DNA of 64,000 nucleotides from assembly GCF_003966655.1 (NCBI RefSeq), contig NZ_AP018795.1:1691501-1755500 (forward strand). Reading direction: 5' to 3'. Both the position numbers and the translations under genes were made by a program. Positions 1-9,913 of this stretch are shown here, in pieces. Position 1 is the first letter of the stretch. Every line of letters begins with the position of its first letter. The notes beneath the pieces are model-generated. The model saw only the letters and a list, made by a program, of their open reading frames with translations, did no database searches and was not told the DNA's origin. Origin of the DNA: Acidithiobacillus ferridurans. Its GTDB lineage: Bacteria > Pseudomonadota > Gammaproteobacteria > Acidithiobacillales > Acidithiobacillaceae.

Positions 1-400
1 GGATACGCCCGGCCAGGTGGTTTTCCTGGGCCTGAAACATCGCGCCGGGGTGAAAGGCGGTGATCTGGTTGTCGTCCAGATCGGTAGTGATGAAGGCTTG
101 TGCGGTGTAGTGGTCCGGGAGAATCCGCAGCAGGGTGGTGTCTAATCCCTGTGCCTTCAGGTGATCAAGATAAGGCGTGAAGTCCTGGCCTGCTGTGCCG
201 ACGATCAGCGGATTGGCGCCCAGCAATTTGAGGTTATATGCGATGTTGCCGGCACAGCCGCCGAAGTCGCGCCGCATTTGCGGGACAGTAAAGGACACGT
301 TCAGCATGTGTACCTGATCAGGCAGAATGTGCGCCTTGAAGTGGTCCTGAAAGACCATGATGGTATCAAAGGCCAGAGAACCGCAGACGAGAGTGGACAT
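1..400 (-). CDS. PfkB-family carbohydrate/nucleoside kinase (partial, C-terminus outside window)
   Basis: About 133 N-terminal residues are visible; the gene runs off the left edge. The ATG at 400 is preceded on the minus strand by AGGAG at good spacing. The protein begins MSTLVCGSLAFDTIM and has the glycine-rich substrate segment DFGGCAGNIAYNLKLLG typical of PfkB kinases. The C-terminal anion hole and catalytic Asp are not in the window, so substrate cannot be decided. Adenosine kinase-like is plausible because AhcY encoded nearby releases adenosine, but that is inference from context. It is transcribed divergently from the next gene. Confidence 0.8.
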   Translation of the reverse strand, partial: MSTLVCGSLAFDTIMVFQDHFKAHILPDQVHMLNVSFTVPQMRRDFGGCAGNIAYNLKLLGANPLIVGTAGQDFTPYLDHLKAQGLDTTLLRILPDHYTAQAFITTDLDDNQITAFHPGAMFQAQENHLAGRI

Positions 401-520
401 GAAAGCTCCTTGTTGGTTTTTCGGCAAAACGGACAGAGATTTGTGGTAAATGTATCTAAACTGGGCTATGATCATAACAGGTTTTATTGGGCAGTGCTGC
501 CATATACGAGGTGCAAGGAC

Positions 521-1126
521 ATGAAGTGGGGGTTGCGCGCGGTGCTGGTGTTCATCGGGCTTGTCCTCGCCGTTCCGGCGTGGGCGGCCGGGCGGCCCGT
601 GCGTGATGAAACCTACATCAACCTCTTTGGAGGGAATACCTTTTATGATGCCTCAAGCGGTCTGGACAACGGTGGCAATGCCGGGGTCGTCGGCTTGCGC
701 ATGGGGCGTCGGATAGATGCGCACGTGGGAGTGGAGGCGCAGGTGGCAGCAGCCTTTGCCCATCTGCAGGGCCCTGCACATGCTGTCGGTGCCAATCAGT
801 ACAGTGGTGCGATCCTCGGTAATCTTTACGCGCTTGGCAGCCCTGACACCCCCTATCTCTCCCTGGGTTTGGGGGCATCCAGCGACTTGTTTAACCACCA
901 GCTCGGCCGGGGAACCTCGTTGATGGGCGTCTTCGGTGTAGGCTATCAGTATCTCGTAAATGATCACTTGGGGCTGCGCCTGGATGTGCGGGATCAACTG
1001 CTCTTCAATACCCCTACGCCGAATGCTTCCAACCTCAACGATGTCCAGGTGACCGGTGGTATTTCCTATTTTTGGGGTGGCGGCAAGAAGTCCTCCTTTC
1101 CGGTAGTTGGTCCGGCGCGCTCTTGA
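521..1126 (+). CDS. Outer-membrane beta-barrel protein with signal peptide
   Basis: A 201-residue protein. The ATG at 521 follows AAGGA at 515-519 and starts a clear Sec signal peptide (MKWGLRAVLVFIGLVLAVPA, cleavage near AWA-A). The mature part alternates glycine and aromatic residues in short amphipathic strands (for example GVVGLRMGRRIDAHVGVEAQ) and ends in a strand rich in G/Y/F/W (VTGGISYFWGGG). This is the look of a small OmpA/OmpW-type or PagL-like barrel of about 8 strands. An in-frame extension upstream to 161 exists but would bury the signal peptide. No ligand or enzymatic residue can be named. Confidence 0.7.
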   Translation: MKWGLRAVLVFIGLVLAVPAWAAGRPVRDETYINLFGGNTFYDASSGLDNGGNAGVVGLRMGRRIDAHVGVEAQVAAAFAHLQGPAHAVGANQYSGAILGNLYALGSPDTPYLSLGLGASSDLFNHQLGRGTSLMGVFGVGYQYLVNDHLGLRLDVRDQLLFNTPTPNASNLNDVQVTGGISYFWGGGKKSSFPVVGPARS

Positions 1127-1268
1127 GGCCGCACCTCCGCTCCGCTTGAGCCAATTTTGCTTTTGCGGTGAGCGCGTTTCACTTCGCTTGTGGCGCTTTC
1201 CTTTGATATAGTGCGCGCTGTCCCTGTCCGCTGCGACAGGTCGGCCTAGCTATTGAGGAGCCCAGTGC

Positions 1269-2438
1269 ATGTCCAAAAGTCATCTTTTCACCTCTGAATC
1301 CGTTTCCGAAGGTCACCCCGATAAAGTCGCGGATCAGATTTCCGATGCCATCCTCGACGCGATTCTGGCTCAGGACCCCCGCGGTCGCGTGGCGGCCGAG
1401 ACGCTGATTACCACGGGTCTGATCGTGCTCGCGGGTGAAATTACCACCACCGCGGTGGTGGACTATGCGGATGTGGCGCGCCAGACCGTGCGCCGGATCG
1501 GTTACAACTCCTCGGACATGGGTTTTGACTGGGCCTCCTGCGCGGTGGTGCAGACCTTGGACAAGCAATCCCCAGATATCGCTCAAGGCGTGGACGAAGG
1601 TGCCGGCCTTGATCTCGATCAGGGCGCTGGTGACCAAGGCTTGATGTTCGGCTTTGCCTGTGACGAGACGGACGTGCTGATGCCGACGCCCATCTATTTT
1701 GCCCACCGTCTGACCGAGCGGCAGGCGATGGTGCGCAAAGATGGTCGCCTGCCCTGGCTGCGTCCCGACGCCAAGAGCCAGGTGACGGTACGCTATGAGG
1801 ATGGTCGCCCAGTCGCCATTGATACCGTGGTGCTCTCCACCCAGCATGGCCCGGATATCAGCCATGCCGATCTCGTCGAAGCCGTGCGTGAGGAAATCAT
1901 CAAGCCCGTCCTGCCTCCCGAGATGATCCATAAGGATACCAAGTACCTCATCAATCCCACCGGCCGTTTCGTGATCGGCGGACCCGTAGGTGACTGTGGT
2001 TTGACCGGGCGCAAAATCATTGTGGACACTTACGGCGGTCAGGGCAGTCACGGCGGCGGCGCGTTCTCCGGCAAGGACCCCTCCAAGGTGGACCGTTCTT
2101 CCTCCTACGCCGGACGCTATGTGGCGAAGAATATCGTGGCCGCAGGCCTCGCCAGGCGTTGCGAAGTGCAGGTGGCCTATGCCATCGGCGTCTCGCAGCC
2201 GGTGAGCCTGATGGTGGATACTTTTGGTACTGGCGTGATCGATGACGACCGGATTGCCGCCCTGGTGCAGGAGCACTTTGACCTGCGCCCCAAAGGTATC
2301 ATCCAGATGCTCGACCTGTTGCGGCCCATCTATACCAAAACGGCTGCCTATGGTCACTTCGGTCGCGAAGAGCCTGAATTTACTTGGGAGCGGACCGACA
2401 AGGCCGCCGTCTTGCGCGACGCTGCCGGACTACGGTAA
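1269..2438 (+). CDS. metK: S-adenosylmethionine synthetase
   Basis: A 389-residue methionine adenosyltransferase making SAM from methionine and ATP in the cytosol. It opens with the family signature [20 protein letters not shown] (ATP-binding His in GHPDK). It also has [12 protein letters not shown], the P-loop-like [16 protein letters not shown], and the C-terminal GHFGR motif. Length matches the family. The ATG is preceded by GAGGAG. It heads a SAM-cycle cluster with ahcY and metF. A possible -10 (TATAGT, 1207-1212) and a small hairpin (CCTGTC/GACAGG) lie upstream, but no convincing -35 is seen. Confidence 0.97.
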   Translation: MSKSHLFTSESVSEGHPDKVADQISDAILDAILAQDPRGRVAAETLITTGLIVLAGEITTTAVVDYADVARQTVRRIGYNSSDMGFDWASCAVVQTLDKQSPDIAQGVDEGAGLDLDQGAGDQGLMFGFACDETDVLMPTPIYFAHRLTERQAMVRKDGRLPWLRPDAKSQVTVRYEDGRPVAIDTVVLSTQHGPDISHADLVEAVREEIIKPVLPPEMIHKDTKYLINPTGRFVIGGPVGDCGLTGRKIIVDTYGGQGSHGGGAFSGKDPSKVDRSSSYAGRYVAKNIVAAGLARRCEVQVAYAIGVSQPVSLMVDTFGTGVIDDDRIAALVQEHFDLRPKGIIQMLDLLRPIYTKTAAYGHFGREEPEFTWERTDKAAVLRDAAGLR

Positions 2439-2476
2439 AAATGCCTTGGCGGGGAGTCGTCCCCGCTGGAAGATCG

Positions 2477-2601
2477 GGTCGAGGGGCGCTGCAGTCGTCA
2501 TGCCTCCTGCGCTGATCCGGCCGGATGATTCCCCGGCCGGGAAGGTGTCGGAGTGACGATCAGGCTCGGCCTATGCTTCCCATCTGTAAAACTGCGCTCG
2601 C
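2477..2601 (+). promoter_or_regulatory. SAH riboswitch in the ahcY leader
   Basis: The metK-ahcY gap contains the conserved SAH-riboswitch core. P1 pairs GGTCGAG (2477-2483) with CTCGGCC (2565-2571). The GGGGCGCTGC core follows, and P2 pairs TCGTCA (2495-2500) with TGACGA (2554-2559). A CAGGCTCGG segment leads to the pseudoknot strand GCGCTC (2594-2599), which can pair with GGGCGC (2484-2489). The class is known to sit upstream of ahcY and to raise expression when S-adenosylhomocysteine builds up. The fold was worked out by eye; placement and motif agreement are strong. Confidence 0.9.
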
Positions 2602-2625
2602 TTTCATGCTCAAGGAATGACTTAC

Positions 2626-4032
2626 ATGAATGCTGTGCTCAAAAATTCTGCTGATCACAAAGTCGCCGATATTTCCCTCGCTGCCTGGGGACGTAAAGAA
2701 ATCCGCATTGCCGAAACGGAAATGCCGGCACTGATGACCATTCGCCGCAAATACCAGGCGCAACAGCCCCTCAAGGGTGCGCATATCGCTGGCTGCATCC
2801 ACATGACCATCCAGACTGCGGTGCTCATTGAAACGCTGGTGGCGCTCGGCGCGGAAGTGCGCTGGTCCTCCTGCAACATTTTCTCCACCCAGGATCAGGC
2901 GGCGGCGGCCATCGCGGCGGCGGGCATCCCGGTTTTTGCCTGGAAAGGTGAGACGGAAGATGAATATTGGTGGTGTGTCGAGCAGACCATCACCGGCCCG
3001 GATGGCTGGCGCCCGAACATGCTGCTCGATGACGGTGGTGACCTCACTGGCCTGTTGCACCAGAAACATCCGGAATTGCTGACTGGCGTCCACGGCGTCT
3101 CCGAGGAAACCACTACCGGTGTGCATCGCCTCTGGGAAATGGCCCGGGAAGGGAGCCTGAAAATCCCCGCCATCAACGTCAACGACTCTGTGACCAAGAG
3201 CAAGAACGACAACAAGTATGGTTGCCGCCATTCTCTGAGTGATGCCATCAAGCGGGCCACCGATCATCTGCTCTCCGGTAAGCGCGCGTTGGTGCTGGGT
3301 TATGGCGATGTGGGCAAGGGTTCGGCGGCGTCCCTGCGTCAGGAAGGGATGATCGTCCGCGTCACCGAGGTGGATCCCATCTGCGCCATGCAGGCCTGCA
3401 TGGATGGTTACGAAGTCGTATCGCCCTATAAGAACGGCATCAACGATGGCACGGATGCCTGCATCGATCGCGGCCTGCTCGGCCAGATAGATTTGCTGGT
3501 GACCGCGACCGGCAACTTCAACGTCTGTGATGCCGGTATGCTCAAGACCATCAAGAAGGGTGCCGTGGTCTGTAACATCGGCCATTTCGATAACGAAATC
3601 GATACCGCTTTCATGCGTAAAACCTGGGCCTGGGACGAAGTGAAGGCGCAAGTGCACAAGGTCTACCGTGATACCGCCGCCGGTAAGGCCTTTGATCCCG
3701 ATAGCGATGATTACCTGATCCTGCTTTCGGAGGGGCGTCTGGTGAACCTGGGCAATGCGACGGGTCACCCCAGCCGAATCATGGATGGTTCTTTCGCCAA
3801 CCAGGTGCTGGCGCAGATTCATCTGTACGGCGAGCGTTTTGCCGATCTGCCTGCTGCGGAGAAGGCCGGTCATATCTCCGTTACCGTTCTGCCCAAGGCG
3901 CTGGATGAAGAGGTGGCCCGCTATATGGTGGAAGGTTTTGCGGGGGTATTGACCCGTCTGACCGACGCGCAGTCCAGGTACCTCGGCGTGTCTGTGGATG
4001 GCCCCTTCAAAGCGGATGCGTACCGCTACTGA
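2626..4032 (+). CDS. ahcY: Adenosylhomocysteinase (SAH hydrolase)
   Basis: Hydrolyses SAH to adenosine and homocysteine, removing the product inhibitor of methyltransferases. Recognised by [25 protein letters not shown], the NAD-binding [15 protein letters not shown], the conserved [10 protein letters not shown]-type stretch (here [17 protein letters not shown]), and the C-terminal [11 protein letters not shown]. The ATG at 2626 has AAGGA at 2612-2616 (spacing 9). An ATG at 2617 abuts that SD and is less likely. With the 2626 start it has 468 residues, normal for the bacterial family. It follows the SAH riboswitch, and its stop overlaps the metF start by one base, so the two are translationally coupled. 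Confidence 0.97.
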   Translation: MNAVLKNSADHKVADISLAAWGRKEIRIAETEMPALMTIRRKYQAQQPLKGAHIAGCIHMTIQTAVLIETLVALGAEVRWSSCNIFSTQDQAAAAIAAAGIPVFAWKGETEDEYWWCVEQTITGPDGWRPNMLLDDGGDLTGLLHQKHPELLTGVHGVSEETTTGVHRLWEMAREGSLKIPAINVNDSVTKSKNDNKYGCRHSLSDAIKRATDHLLSGKRALVLGYGDVGKGSAASLRQEGMIVRVTEVDPICAMQACMDGYEVVSPYKNGINDGTDACIDRGLLGQIDLLVTATGNFNVCDAGMLKTIKKGAVVCNIGHFDNEIDTAFMRKTWAWDEVKAQVHKVYRDTAAGKAFDPDSDDYLILLSEGRLVNLGNATGHPSRIMDGSFANQVLAQIHLYGERFADLPAAEKAGHISVTVLPKALDEEVARYMVEGFAGVLTRLTDAQSRYLGVSVDGPFKADAYRY

Positions 4033-4850
4033 TGGCGCATTCCGTCGAGTTCTTTCCCCCCAAAAATGCCGCGGGTGAGGAACGTCTGCGGGAGGCGATA
4101 ACCGCGCTTCTCCCCCTGGATCCCGAGTATGCTTCGGTGACCTTCGGGGCGGGCGGGTCCACCCGTGAACGTACTTTTGCGACAGTGACCATGATCCGTC
4201 AGGATTATGATCTGGAGGCGGTGCCGCATCTCTCGTGCATCGGGTCTACGGAAGCGGGGATACGGGAGATTCTCGAAGATTATCGAAAGCAGGGCATACG
4301 CCGTATTGTGGCCTTGCGCGGTGATTTGCCGGAAGGTATGGAGAATCCCGGCCACTTTCAGCACGCTGCGGATCTGGTTGCATTTATCCGTCATTTCGGG
4401 GGCTTCGAGGTGTATGTGGCGGGCTATCCGGACATCCATCCCCGGGCGACTTCCGCCCGGAATGATGTGATGCACTTGGCAGCCAAGGTGCGAGCCGGGG
4501 CGGATGCGATTATCACCCAGTACTTTTTCAATCCCGACGCCTACTTGCAGTTGCGCGACGAGTTGCAACGAGAGGGCGTTGAAGTGCCGTTAGTGGTCGG
4601 CGTCATGCCCATCACCAATTTTGAACAGATTTCCCGTTTTTCTGCCATGTGCGGCGCCGATATTCCCCAATACCTGCGGCGGCGGATGGATGCGTACGCC
4701 GCCGATCCGCAATCCCAATATCAGTTGGGAATCGAGTTGCTGAGCAGGCAGTGTCAATTACTGCTGCGGGAGGGGGCACCTAGCCTGCATTTTTACACCC
4801 TGAATCAGGCCGAGGCGACGGCGGCGATCTGGCGTAATCTCGGTTTTTAG
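4032..4850 (+). CDS. metF: 5,10-methylenetetrahydrofolate reductase
   Basis: A 272-residue FAD-dependent reductase supplying 5-methyl-THF for remethylation of the homocysteine released by AhcY. Typical features are the N-terminal SVEFFPPK, SVTFGAGGSTRERT, the ALRGD motif (RIVALRGDLPEG), the FAD-contact region DIHPRATSARND, and GADAIITQYFFNPD with GVMPITNF. Its ATG shares a base with the ahcY TGA, the arrangement often seen for ahcY-metF pairs. It is slightly shorter than many MetF proteins, but the core is complete. Confidence 0.95.
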   Translation: MAHSVEFFPPKNAAGEERLREAITALLPLDPEYASVTFGAGGSTRERTFATVTMIRQDYDLEAVPHLSCIGSTEAGIREILEDYRKQGIRRIVALRGDLPEGMENPGHFQHAADLVAFIRHFGGFEVYVAGYPDIHPRATSARNDVMHLAAKVRAGADAIITQYFFNPDAYLQLRDELQREGVEVPLVVGVMPITNFEQISRFSAMCGADIPQYLRRRMDAYAADPQSQYQLGIELLSRQCQLLLREGAPSLHFYTLNQAEATAAIWRNLGF

Positions 4851-4856
4851 ACAATA

Positions 4857-4884
4857 TTGACGAGACGGCACCCTTTGTTACACT
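4857..4884 (+). promoter_or_regulatory. Putative sigma70 promoter for phosphoribulokinase gene
   Basis: The metF-prk gap holds TTGACG (4857-4862), a 16-bp spacer and TACACT (4879-4884), giving a start near 4891 and a leader of about 60 nt before the ATG at 4955. It suggests that the kinase gene can be expressed separately from the riboswitch-controlled ahcY-metF transcript. Confidence 0.5.
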
Positions 4885-4954
4885 GGCGCGAAGGATGTAT
4901 TTATCCACAGCCCGGGTCGCTGCAGGTTTTCTTCACCAAAGAGGTTATATTTCC

Positions 4955-5827
4955 ATGTCCAAAAAACATCCCGTCATTGCCGTGACTGGTTCCTCAGGGG
5001 CGGGTACCACCACCGTCAAACATGCCTTCCATGACATTTTTCGGCGCCTGAAAATCGACCCGGTTGTCATCGAAGGCGACAGCTTCCATCGTTACAACCG
5101 CAACGAGATGCGCGAAGCCATTGCCAAGGCGGCGGCCGATGGTAAAACCATCAGTCATTTCGGCCCGGAAGGCAATGATTTTGAGTCCTTGGAGCGCCTG
5201 TTCCGCGAGTATGGCGAGAGCGGCCATGGGCAGATGCGCTACTACGTCCACGACGAAGCGGAGGCAGAACTGCGGGGTAGCGCGCCGGGCACCTTCACTC
5301 CCTGGCAGGATATCCCCCTGGGGACCGACCTGTTATTTTACGAAGGATTACATGGTGGTGTAAAGACGGGCGCTGTCGATGTAACCAATTACGTCGACCT
5401 GCTGGTGGGTGTGGTGCCGGTGGTCAATTTGGAGTGGATTCAGAAGATTCACCGTGACAATGCCCAGCGCGGCTACTCCGCCGAGGCGATTGTGGATACC
5501 ATCCTGCGCCGTATGCCTGACTATATCCACTACATCACCCCGCAGTTCTCCCGTGCGCACATCAATTTCCAGCGTGTACCGCTGGTGGATACCTCCAATC
5601 CTTTCATCGCCCGCGACATCCCGACCCCGGACGAAAGCATGGTGGTCATCCGCTTCCGGGATCCCAAGGAAGAGAATTTCCCCGCCCTCCTGCAGATGTT
5701 GCCGGGTAGTTTTATGTCGCGTTCCAACACCCTGGTGATCCCAGGGACGAAGATGGGCTATGCGATGGAACTCATTCTCGGCCCGCGTATCGAGCGGATG
5801 CTGGAGGATATGCATCTCACCATTTAG
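4955..5827 (+). CDS. prkB: Phosphoribulokinase (Calvin-Benson-Bassham cycle)
   Basis: Makes ribulose 1,5-bisphosphate, the CO2 acceptor for RuBisCO, so the cell is autotrophic. The 290-residue protein is a proteobacterial (octameric-type) PRK. It has the P-loop variant TGSSGAGTTTVKHAF, EGDSFHRYNRNEM with the catalytic Asp region, LLFYEGLHGG, the NLEWIQKIHRDNAQRGYSAE helix, and RRMPDYIHYI. The ATG at 4955 with GAGG at 4941-4944 is chosen; an in-frame start at 4895 would add 20 residues absent from the family. As I recall, A. ferrooxidans carries its PRK gene in just such a SAM-cycle cluster, away from the RuBisCO operons. Confidence 0.96.
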   Translation: MSKKHPVIAVTGSSGAGTTTVKHAFHDIFRRLKIDPVVIEGDSFHRYNRNEMREAIAKAAADGKTISHFGPEGNDFESLERLFREYGESGHGQMRYYVHDEAEAELRGSAPGTFTPWQDIPLGTDLLFYEGLHGGVKTGAVDVTNYVDLLVGVVPVVNLEWIQKIHRDNAQRGYSAEAIVDTILRRMPDYIHYITPQFSRAHINFQRVPLVDTSNPFIARDIPTPDESMVVIRFRDPKEENFPALLQMLPGSFMSRSNTLVIPGTKMGYAMELILGPRIERMLEDMHLTI

Positions 5828-5970
5828 GGCTGCAGGCTTCCTGGCTTTTGAACAATGATCCCGTGGTGGCTGTAGCCGCCGCGGGATTGCTGGTTCTGGC
5901 AGGAATATATTGGTGCCCCGAGTTTCCACTAACCACCAGTAATGAACCGATATCTCCTGGAGAAGAAGCC

Positions 5971-6642
5971 TTGAATGAAAACAATCGGGAGAGGCCATGG
6001 TACCGTCAAGCTGCAGAGGTGATACCCAGGCATGCGTATCTCAAATTTGTCGGAACGACGACGTTTATCAGCGTATTTTTCGTTGCTTACTTCTATTTGC
6101 TCAAAGATCCGGCATACCCGGTAACGGTGATGCCGAGAATCTGGCTGGATCACCTGATCGGTTTTCAGCCACTCTCATTACCTTTCTACCTATCGCTGTG
6201 GTTTTATGTTTCCCTTCCCCCGGCATTATTGGCCACGCGGCGCGAACTTGTTGACTATGCCATGAGCATGGCGGGAACCTGCCTTGTGGGGTTGATCATC
6301 TTCTACTTTTGGCCCACCGCGGTGCCCGTGGCCCATATTGATTGGGCTCTGTATCCAGATGTGGATTTCCTCAAAAACATGGACGCCTCTGGCAATGCCT
6401 GCCCTTCGCTACACGTCGCCACAGCGGTTTTTTCAGGTATCTGGCTACATTATTTGCTGCGACGCTTCGGTGCGCCGCTGTGGATAGTCCTCTGCAATTG
6501 GATTTGGTGTGCGGGCATCGTATATTCCGCCCTGGCCCTACGCCAGCACGTGGCCCTAGATGTGTTGGCGGGACTGGTGCTTGGGGGGCTGGCTGCTTAC
6601 CTGTCGTTGCGGAAGTCGCAGAGCAGAGACGTCTTTTATTGA
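5971..6642 (+). CDS. PAP2-superfamily membrane phosphatase/phosphotransferase
   Basis: A polytopic protein with about six hydrophobic segments (for example TTTFISVFFVAYFYLL, GTCLVGLIIFYFWP, LDVLAGLVLGGLAAYLSL). It carries the PAP2 active-site motifs CPSLHVATAVFSG (the PSxH box) and RQHVALDVLAG (HxxxD box), as in the AUR1/inositol-phosphotransferase-like branch. The first KxxxxxxRP box is not clear. The probable start is TTG 5971 with GGAG eight bases upstream. A TTG at 5848 would add a hydrophobic N-terminus but has no SD. It ends the prk cluster; its substrate, probably a lipid phosphate or bactoprenyl phosphate, is unknown. Confidence 0.75.
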   Translation: MNENNRERPWYRQAAEVIPRHAYLKFVGTTTFISVFFVAYFYLLKDPAYPVTVMPRIWLDHLIGFQPLSLPFYLSLWFYVSLPPALLATRRELVDYAMSMAGTCLVGLIIFYFWPTAVPVAHIDWALYPDVDFLKNMDASGNACPSLHVATAVFSGIWLHYLLRRFGAPLWIVLCNWIWCAGIVYSALALRQHVALDVLAGLVLGGLAAYLSLRKSQSRDVFY

Positions 6643-6667
6643 ATGTCTCTCTCAGGCATGATGCCGG

Positions 6668-8194
6668 TCAGCCGTCGCGGCGCACTCGGATGCTCTGAAA
6701 GTGGCGGTAGGTCACTTGTCCGGGTCCGCCGCCCGATTTACGTTGGACATGGCGGATTTCCGTCCAGTCCACCTCCCCGCTGATGGCGCGGGACTGGCTT
6801 TGCTGCAGGGCGATGCGTGCGGTGGCGGCGAGCACCGGCTCGGGCACCGGGGTCTGGCTGTTCTCCCGGCGCAACACCACATGGCTGCCGCCTAAATCCT
6901 GAATGTGAAACCACAGGTCCCAGGATTTGGCTGCGCGGAAGGTCAGGCGGTCATTCTCCCGGGCATTTTTACCCCAGAGGACCGTAAAGCCGTCGATGAC
7001 GGTTTGACTGAATGTGGCATCCTCCGGTTTCCCTTTTTTTGCCGGGTTTCTGGACGTGGGCGACGTGTGGGTTGCCGAACCGTCCACGGATGGTGCATAT
7101 GACTCGCTACCCGCAAGGCGTTCCAGCAGCTTCTCTGCCTCCTGCAGGCGGCTGGTGATTTCCCGCTGTGCGCGCTGACTGCGTTGCGCCTGCTGCATAT
7201 ACCACTGCGCCTGCTGGTGCAGAAATTTGCCTGGTGTTACGGCAATAGTCAGGAGCGTACCTGCTGCGCTGGTGTGGTCTGGGGCGCTGATCTGCGTGTC
7301 TGACGCCATCGTGTCGGGCAGGGCGAAGAGGGCGTAGGCCTGGGTACGATACACCTCCGGGTCCTCCCAGCGCGCCATATCCCGGCGCATGTGCCGGATG
7401 CGGTGTTGCAGACGTTCCCGCTGCAAGGCGAGCGCCCGTTCCTGTGCTGAGGGTTGCGGGTGTGCGGCGGGGAGCACCAAGCGCAGCGCCTCCTGTGCCG
7501 GGATCTCCTGCATCGGTGCCCAGTCGGGCAGGGGCACGGGGTAGAGGACGGATTTGTCGACCTCCGCCGAAGATCGCCACCAGGACGCGCACGGATCTAA
7601 CCGCTGCAACCAGACCTCCTGCATGGCCTGCTGCTCGGCCGTGTGCTGCGGGCGATAACGGGGTGCGACGCGGTGCAGCCAGGCGGCGGCACTCGGTAAG
7701 GGCTGGTCAAAGGGCAGACTGTCTTCCGGCGGTACATACACCACGCCGGGCAGGAAGCGCGGCGTGGCCTTACTGTCGAGGCTATCCCAGCGCCAGGCCC
7801 AGCGAATATGCTGCGTCTCGTCGAGCAGGGCGATATTGCCGCGTCCACCAAAGCATTCGGCAATCAGGCTGACCTGGTCCACCCGCTTGCTGATATGGAC
7901 ACGGCGGCAATCCATGCGCACGATGCGATCCGCCCAGGGCACGCTGATGCGCTGAATGCGAAAACCCGCTAAACGCTGGTTGAGTGGGCTGGTCCAGGTG
8001 GTCAGGGCGCCTGGCTTATGGAATGCCTGGTCCTGCCAGAGCCCCAGAGGGGCACGCTGCACGATGAGCGCGATATGCGCCTTGGCGGTATGTAAATAAA
8101 TCCCGCCCGGCGCGTCGCTGATGCCCTGGATGGCTTGCTGCGCGAGCTCGCGGTCCAGACACTGGGCGGCGGCGGCGAGTTGCAACGTGTCCAT
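6668..8194 (-). CDS. rqcH: NFACT-family protein (RqcH/Rqc2-like)
   Basis: A 508-residue protein of the NFACT family, known for binding the 60S/50S-peptidyl-tRNA complex and adding C-terminal Ala tails during ribosome rescue. The N-terminal NFACT-N domain contains AQQAIQGISDAPGGIYLHTA and KRVDQVSLIAECFGGRGNIALLD. A central helical/coiled-coil part (residues about 240-370) is Gln/Arg-rich. The C-terminal NFACT-R (DUF814) domain reads VLWGKNARENDRLTFR, WDLWFHIQDLGGSHVVLR and the final TYRHFQSIRV. It is convergent with the PAP2 gene. No good SD is seen before the ATG. The symbol is by family, not by orthology test. Confidence 0.8.
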   Translation of the reverse strand: MDTLQLAAAAQCLDRELAQQAIQGISDAPGGIYLHTAKAHIALIVQRAPLGLWQDQAFHKPGALTTWTSPLNQRLAGFRIQRISVPWADRIVRMDCRRVHISKRVDQVSLIAECFGGRGNIALLDETQHIRWAWRWDSLDSKATPRFLPGVVYVPPEDSLPFDQPLPSAAAWLHRVAPRYRPQHTAEQQAMQEVWLQRLDPCASWWRSSAEVDKSVLYPVPLPDWAPMQEIPAQEALRLVLPAAHPQPSAQERALALQRERLQHRIRHMRRDMARWEDPEVYRTQAYALFALPDTMASDTQISAPDHTSAAGTLLTIAVTPGKFLHQQAQWYMQQAQRSQRAQREITSRLQEAEKLLERLAGSESYAPSVDGSATHTSPTSRNPAKKGKPEDATFSQTVIDGFTVLWGKNARENDRLTFRAAKSWDLWFHIQDLGGSHVVLRRENSQTPVPEPVLAATARIALQQSQSRAISGEVDWTEIRHVQRKSGGGPGQVTYRHFQSIRVRRDG

Positions 8195-8229
8195 CTGTCG
8201 AAGCTAAACCGCGCGCACTGGCAACGTGC

Positions 8230-9903
8230 TCACGCCTCTTTGCGCGCCGCGTTCACGACCGGCTTATCCGTCACCGCGCCCAGTTGGCGCAGCACGCCCA
8301 TCAGTGCCGCCAACGCTGTCGGCGGCTTTTGCAGGCCGGCGTCCAGTACACACTCCGCCTGCTCCGGCGCTTCGTAGGGGTCGTCCACACCCGTAAAGCC
8401 GGTGATTTCGCCGCGCATGGCCTTGGCATAGAGACCTTTGGGATCGCGCTCGGCACAGACTTCCAGCGGGGTGGCCACATGGACTTCGATAAATAGGCCA
8501 CCCGCTTCTTCCACCAGACGACGCGCATCAGCACGGGCCTGACGATAGGGCGAAATGGCAGCGACCACCGCAATGCCGCCATGGCGTGCCACCAAACTGG
8601 CGACGAAGCCGATGCGGCGGATATTCTCGTCGCGGTCTTCGCGGCTGAAACTCAAACCTTTGGACAGAAAACGCCGCACCACATCGCCATCCAGCAAGGT
8701 TACGGCGCGCTCATCATCCGCTTCCAGAGTGCGGGCCAGCATCCCCGCCAGAGTGCTTTTGCCGCTGGCAGACAGTCCGGTAAACCAGATGACCAGTCCG
8801 CGCCGGTCCGCACCGCGGTAGGCCTGACGCAATATCTGAATGACCTCCGGCGGGGAGAACCACTCGGGGATATCCTCCCGGCTGGCCAGTCGCCGCCGCA
8901 ATTCCGTACCGGAAATGCCCGCCAGGGCCTCGCCGTTGGCCTCTTCCACCGGCACATAACGGCGCCGGGTGCGGGAATACGCATACTCGGGCAGAAAAAT
9001 GCCGGCAATACCCATCTCATCGGCGTGCCGGGCAAAAAGCTCCTGTGCCGCAAAAGCCGGGTAGAACAGACCGCCCGCCGCCGCGCCAGGGTCGGCATGG
9101 CCACGACCGATGATGAAATGGGTGGCGCCATAATTGCGGCGAATCAGCGCGTGCCAGAGCGCCTCCCGCGGGCCGGCCATACGCATGGCCAAGGGTAGGG
9201 GCGAGAGCAGGGCGGTCGCCTGGGGATAATGGCCCAGCACCGCACGATACACACGCATGCGGTAGGATGCCTCCACATCACCGGGCTTGGTGGGGCCGAT
9301 AGCCGGATGCAGCAGCAGACGCGCGCCCGCACCCGCCCGTTCCAGCCCCGCCTGAGTCACGGCAATGTGCGCGTGATGGAGAGGGTTGCGGGTCTGAAAG
9401 GCGACAACCGGGTGCGTTCCGCTCCAGTACCTTTGCAGCATGGCCGGGGTCTGATATTCGGGCGGAAATTCAACGGCGGCGGCGCGAGTCAGGGTGTCTG
9501 CATCCCAAGCCGACACGCGCCCTGCCACATAGTAGGGGCCGCGCGCCAGCAACTCGGCTACACCCGGATGGCTGGGGTCGGTCGTTCCATAAACCGCCGA
9601 GGCCTCCAGCAGTTTATCGGGACGATAGCAGGCGCTGACGGCAACGGCACCGAGGGGGGTACCGTCACTGCGCTCCAGCCGCAAAGTAACCCCTGCCGCC
9701 AAGGACCGGCCGAGTGCCTCGCTGACATCGAGCACCACGGGAATGGGCCAAAGCGTGCCGTTGCCCAGACGCATATCCTGTAGCACGGACTGCCAGTCCG
9801 CTGCATCCAGGTAACCTTCCAATGGGGCAAAAGCGCCGGTCAGCAACAGCTCCAGGTCGCAGCGCTGGCGCGCCGTCAGCACATGAATCGATGGCATGGA
9901 CAT
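8230..9903 (-). CDS. sat: Bifunctional ATP sulfurylase / APS kinase
   Basis: A 557-residue fusion. The N-terminal ATP sulfurylase (residues about 1-375) has [17 protein letters not shown] (ATP-binding QxRN and HxxH) and IGRGHADPG. The C-terminal APS kinase (about 380-550) has the P-loop [40 protein letters not shown] and [13 protein letters not shown]. Together they convert sulfate and ATP to PAPS. In sulfur-oxidising bacteria, ATP sulfurylase can also run in reverse on APS to make ATP; which direction dominates here cannot be seen. The ATG at 9903 with AAGGAC upstream is chosen because a start at 9954 would overlap the gene before it. Confidence 0.93.
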   Translation of the reverse strand: MSMPSIHVLTARQRCDLELLLTGAFAPLEGYLDAADWQSVLQDMRLGNGTLWPIPVVLDVSEALGRSLAAGVTLRLERSDGTPLGAVAVSACYRPDKLLEASAVYGTTDPSHPGVAELLARGPYYVAGRVSAWDADTLTRAAAVEFPPEYQTPAMLQRYWSGTHPVVAFQTRNPLHHAHIAVTQAGLERAGAGARLLLHPAIGPTKPGDVEASYRMRVYRAVLGHYPQATALLSPLPLAMRMAGPREALWHALIRRNYGATHFIIGRGHADPGAAAGGLFYPAFAAQELFARHADEMGIAGIFLPEYAYSRTRRRYVPVEEANGEALAGISGTELRRRLASREDIPEWFSPPEVIQILRQAYRGADRRGLVIWFTGLSASGKSTLAGMLARTLEADDERAVTLLDGDVVRRFLSKGLSFSREDRDENIRRIGFVASLVARHGGIAVVAAISPYRQARADARRLVEEAGGLFIEVHVATPLEVCAERDPKGLYAKAMRGEITGFTGVDDPYEAPEQAECVLDAGLQKPPTALAALMGVLRQLGAVTDKPVVNAARKEA

Positions 9904-9913
9904 GGGCCGGTCC

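Noticed and set aside
1188-1240. Promoter and attenuator before metK
   Set aside because: TATAGT and a short hairpin are present, but no -35 at a good distance and no match to a known SAM riboswitch core could be found.
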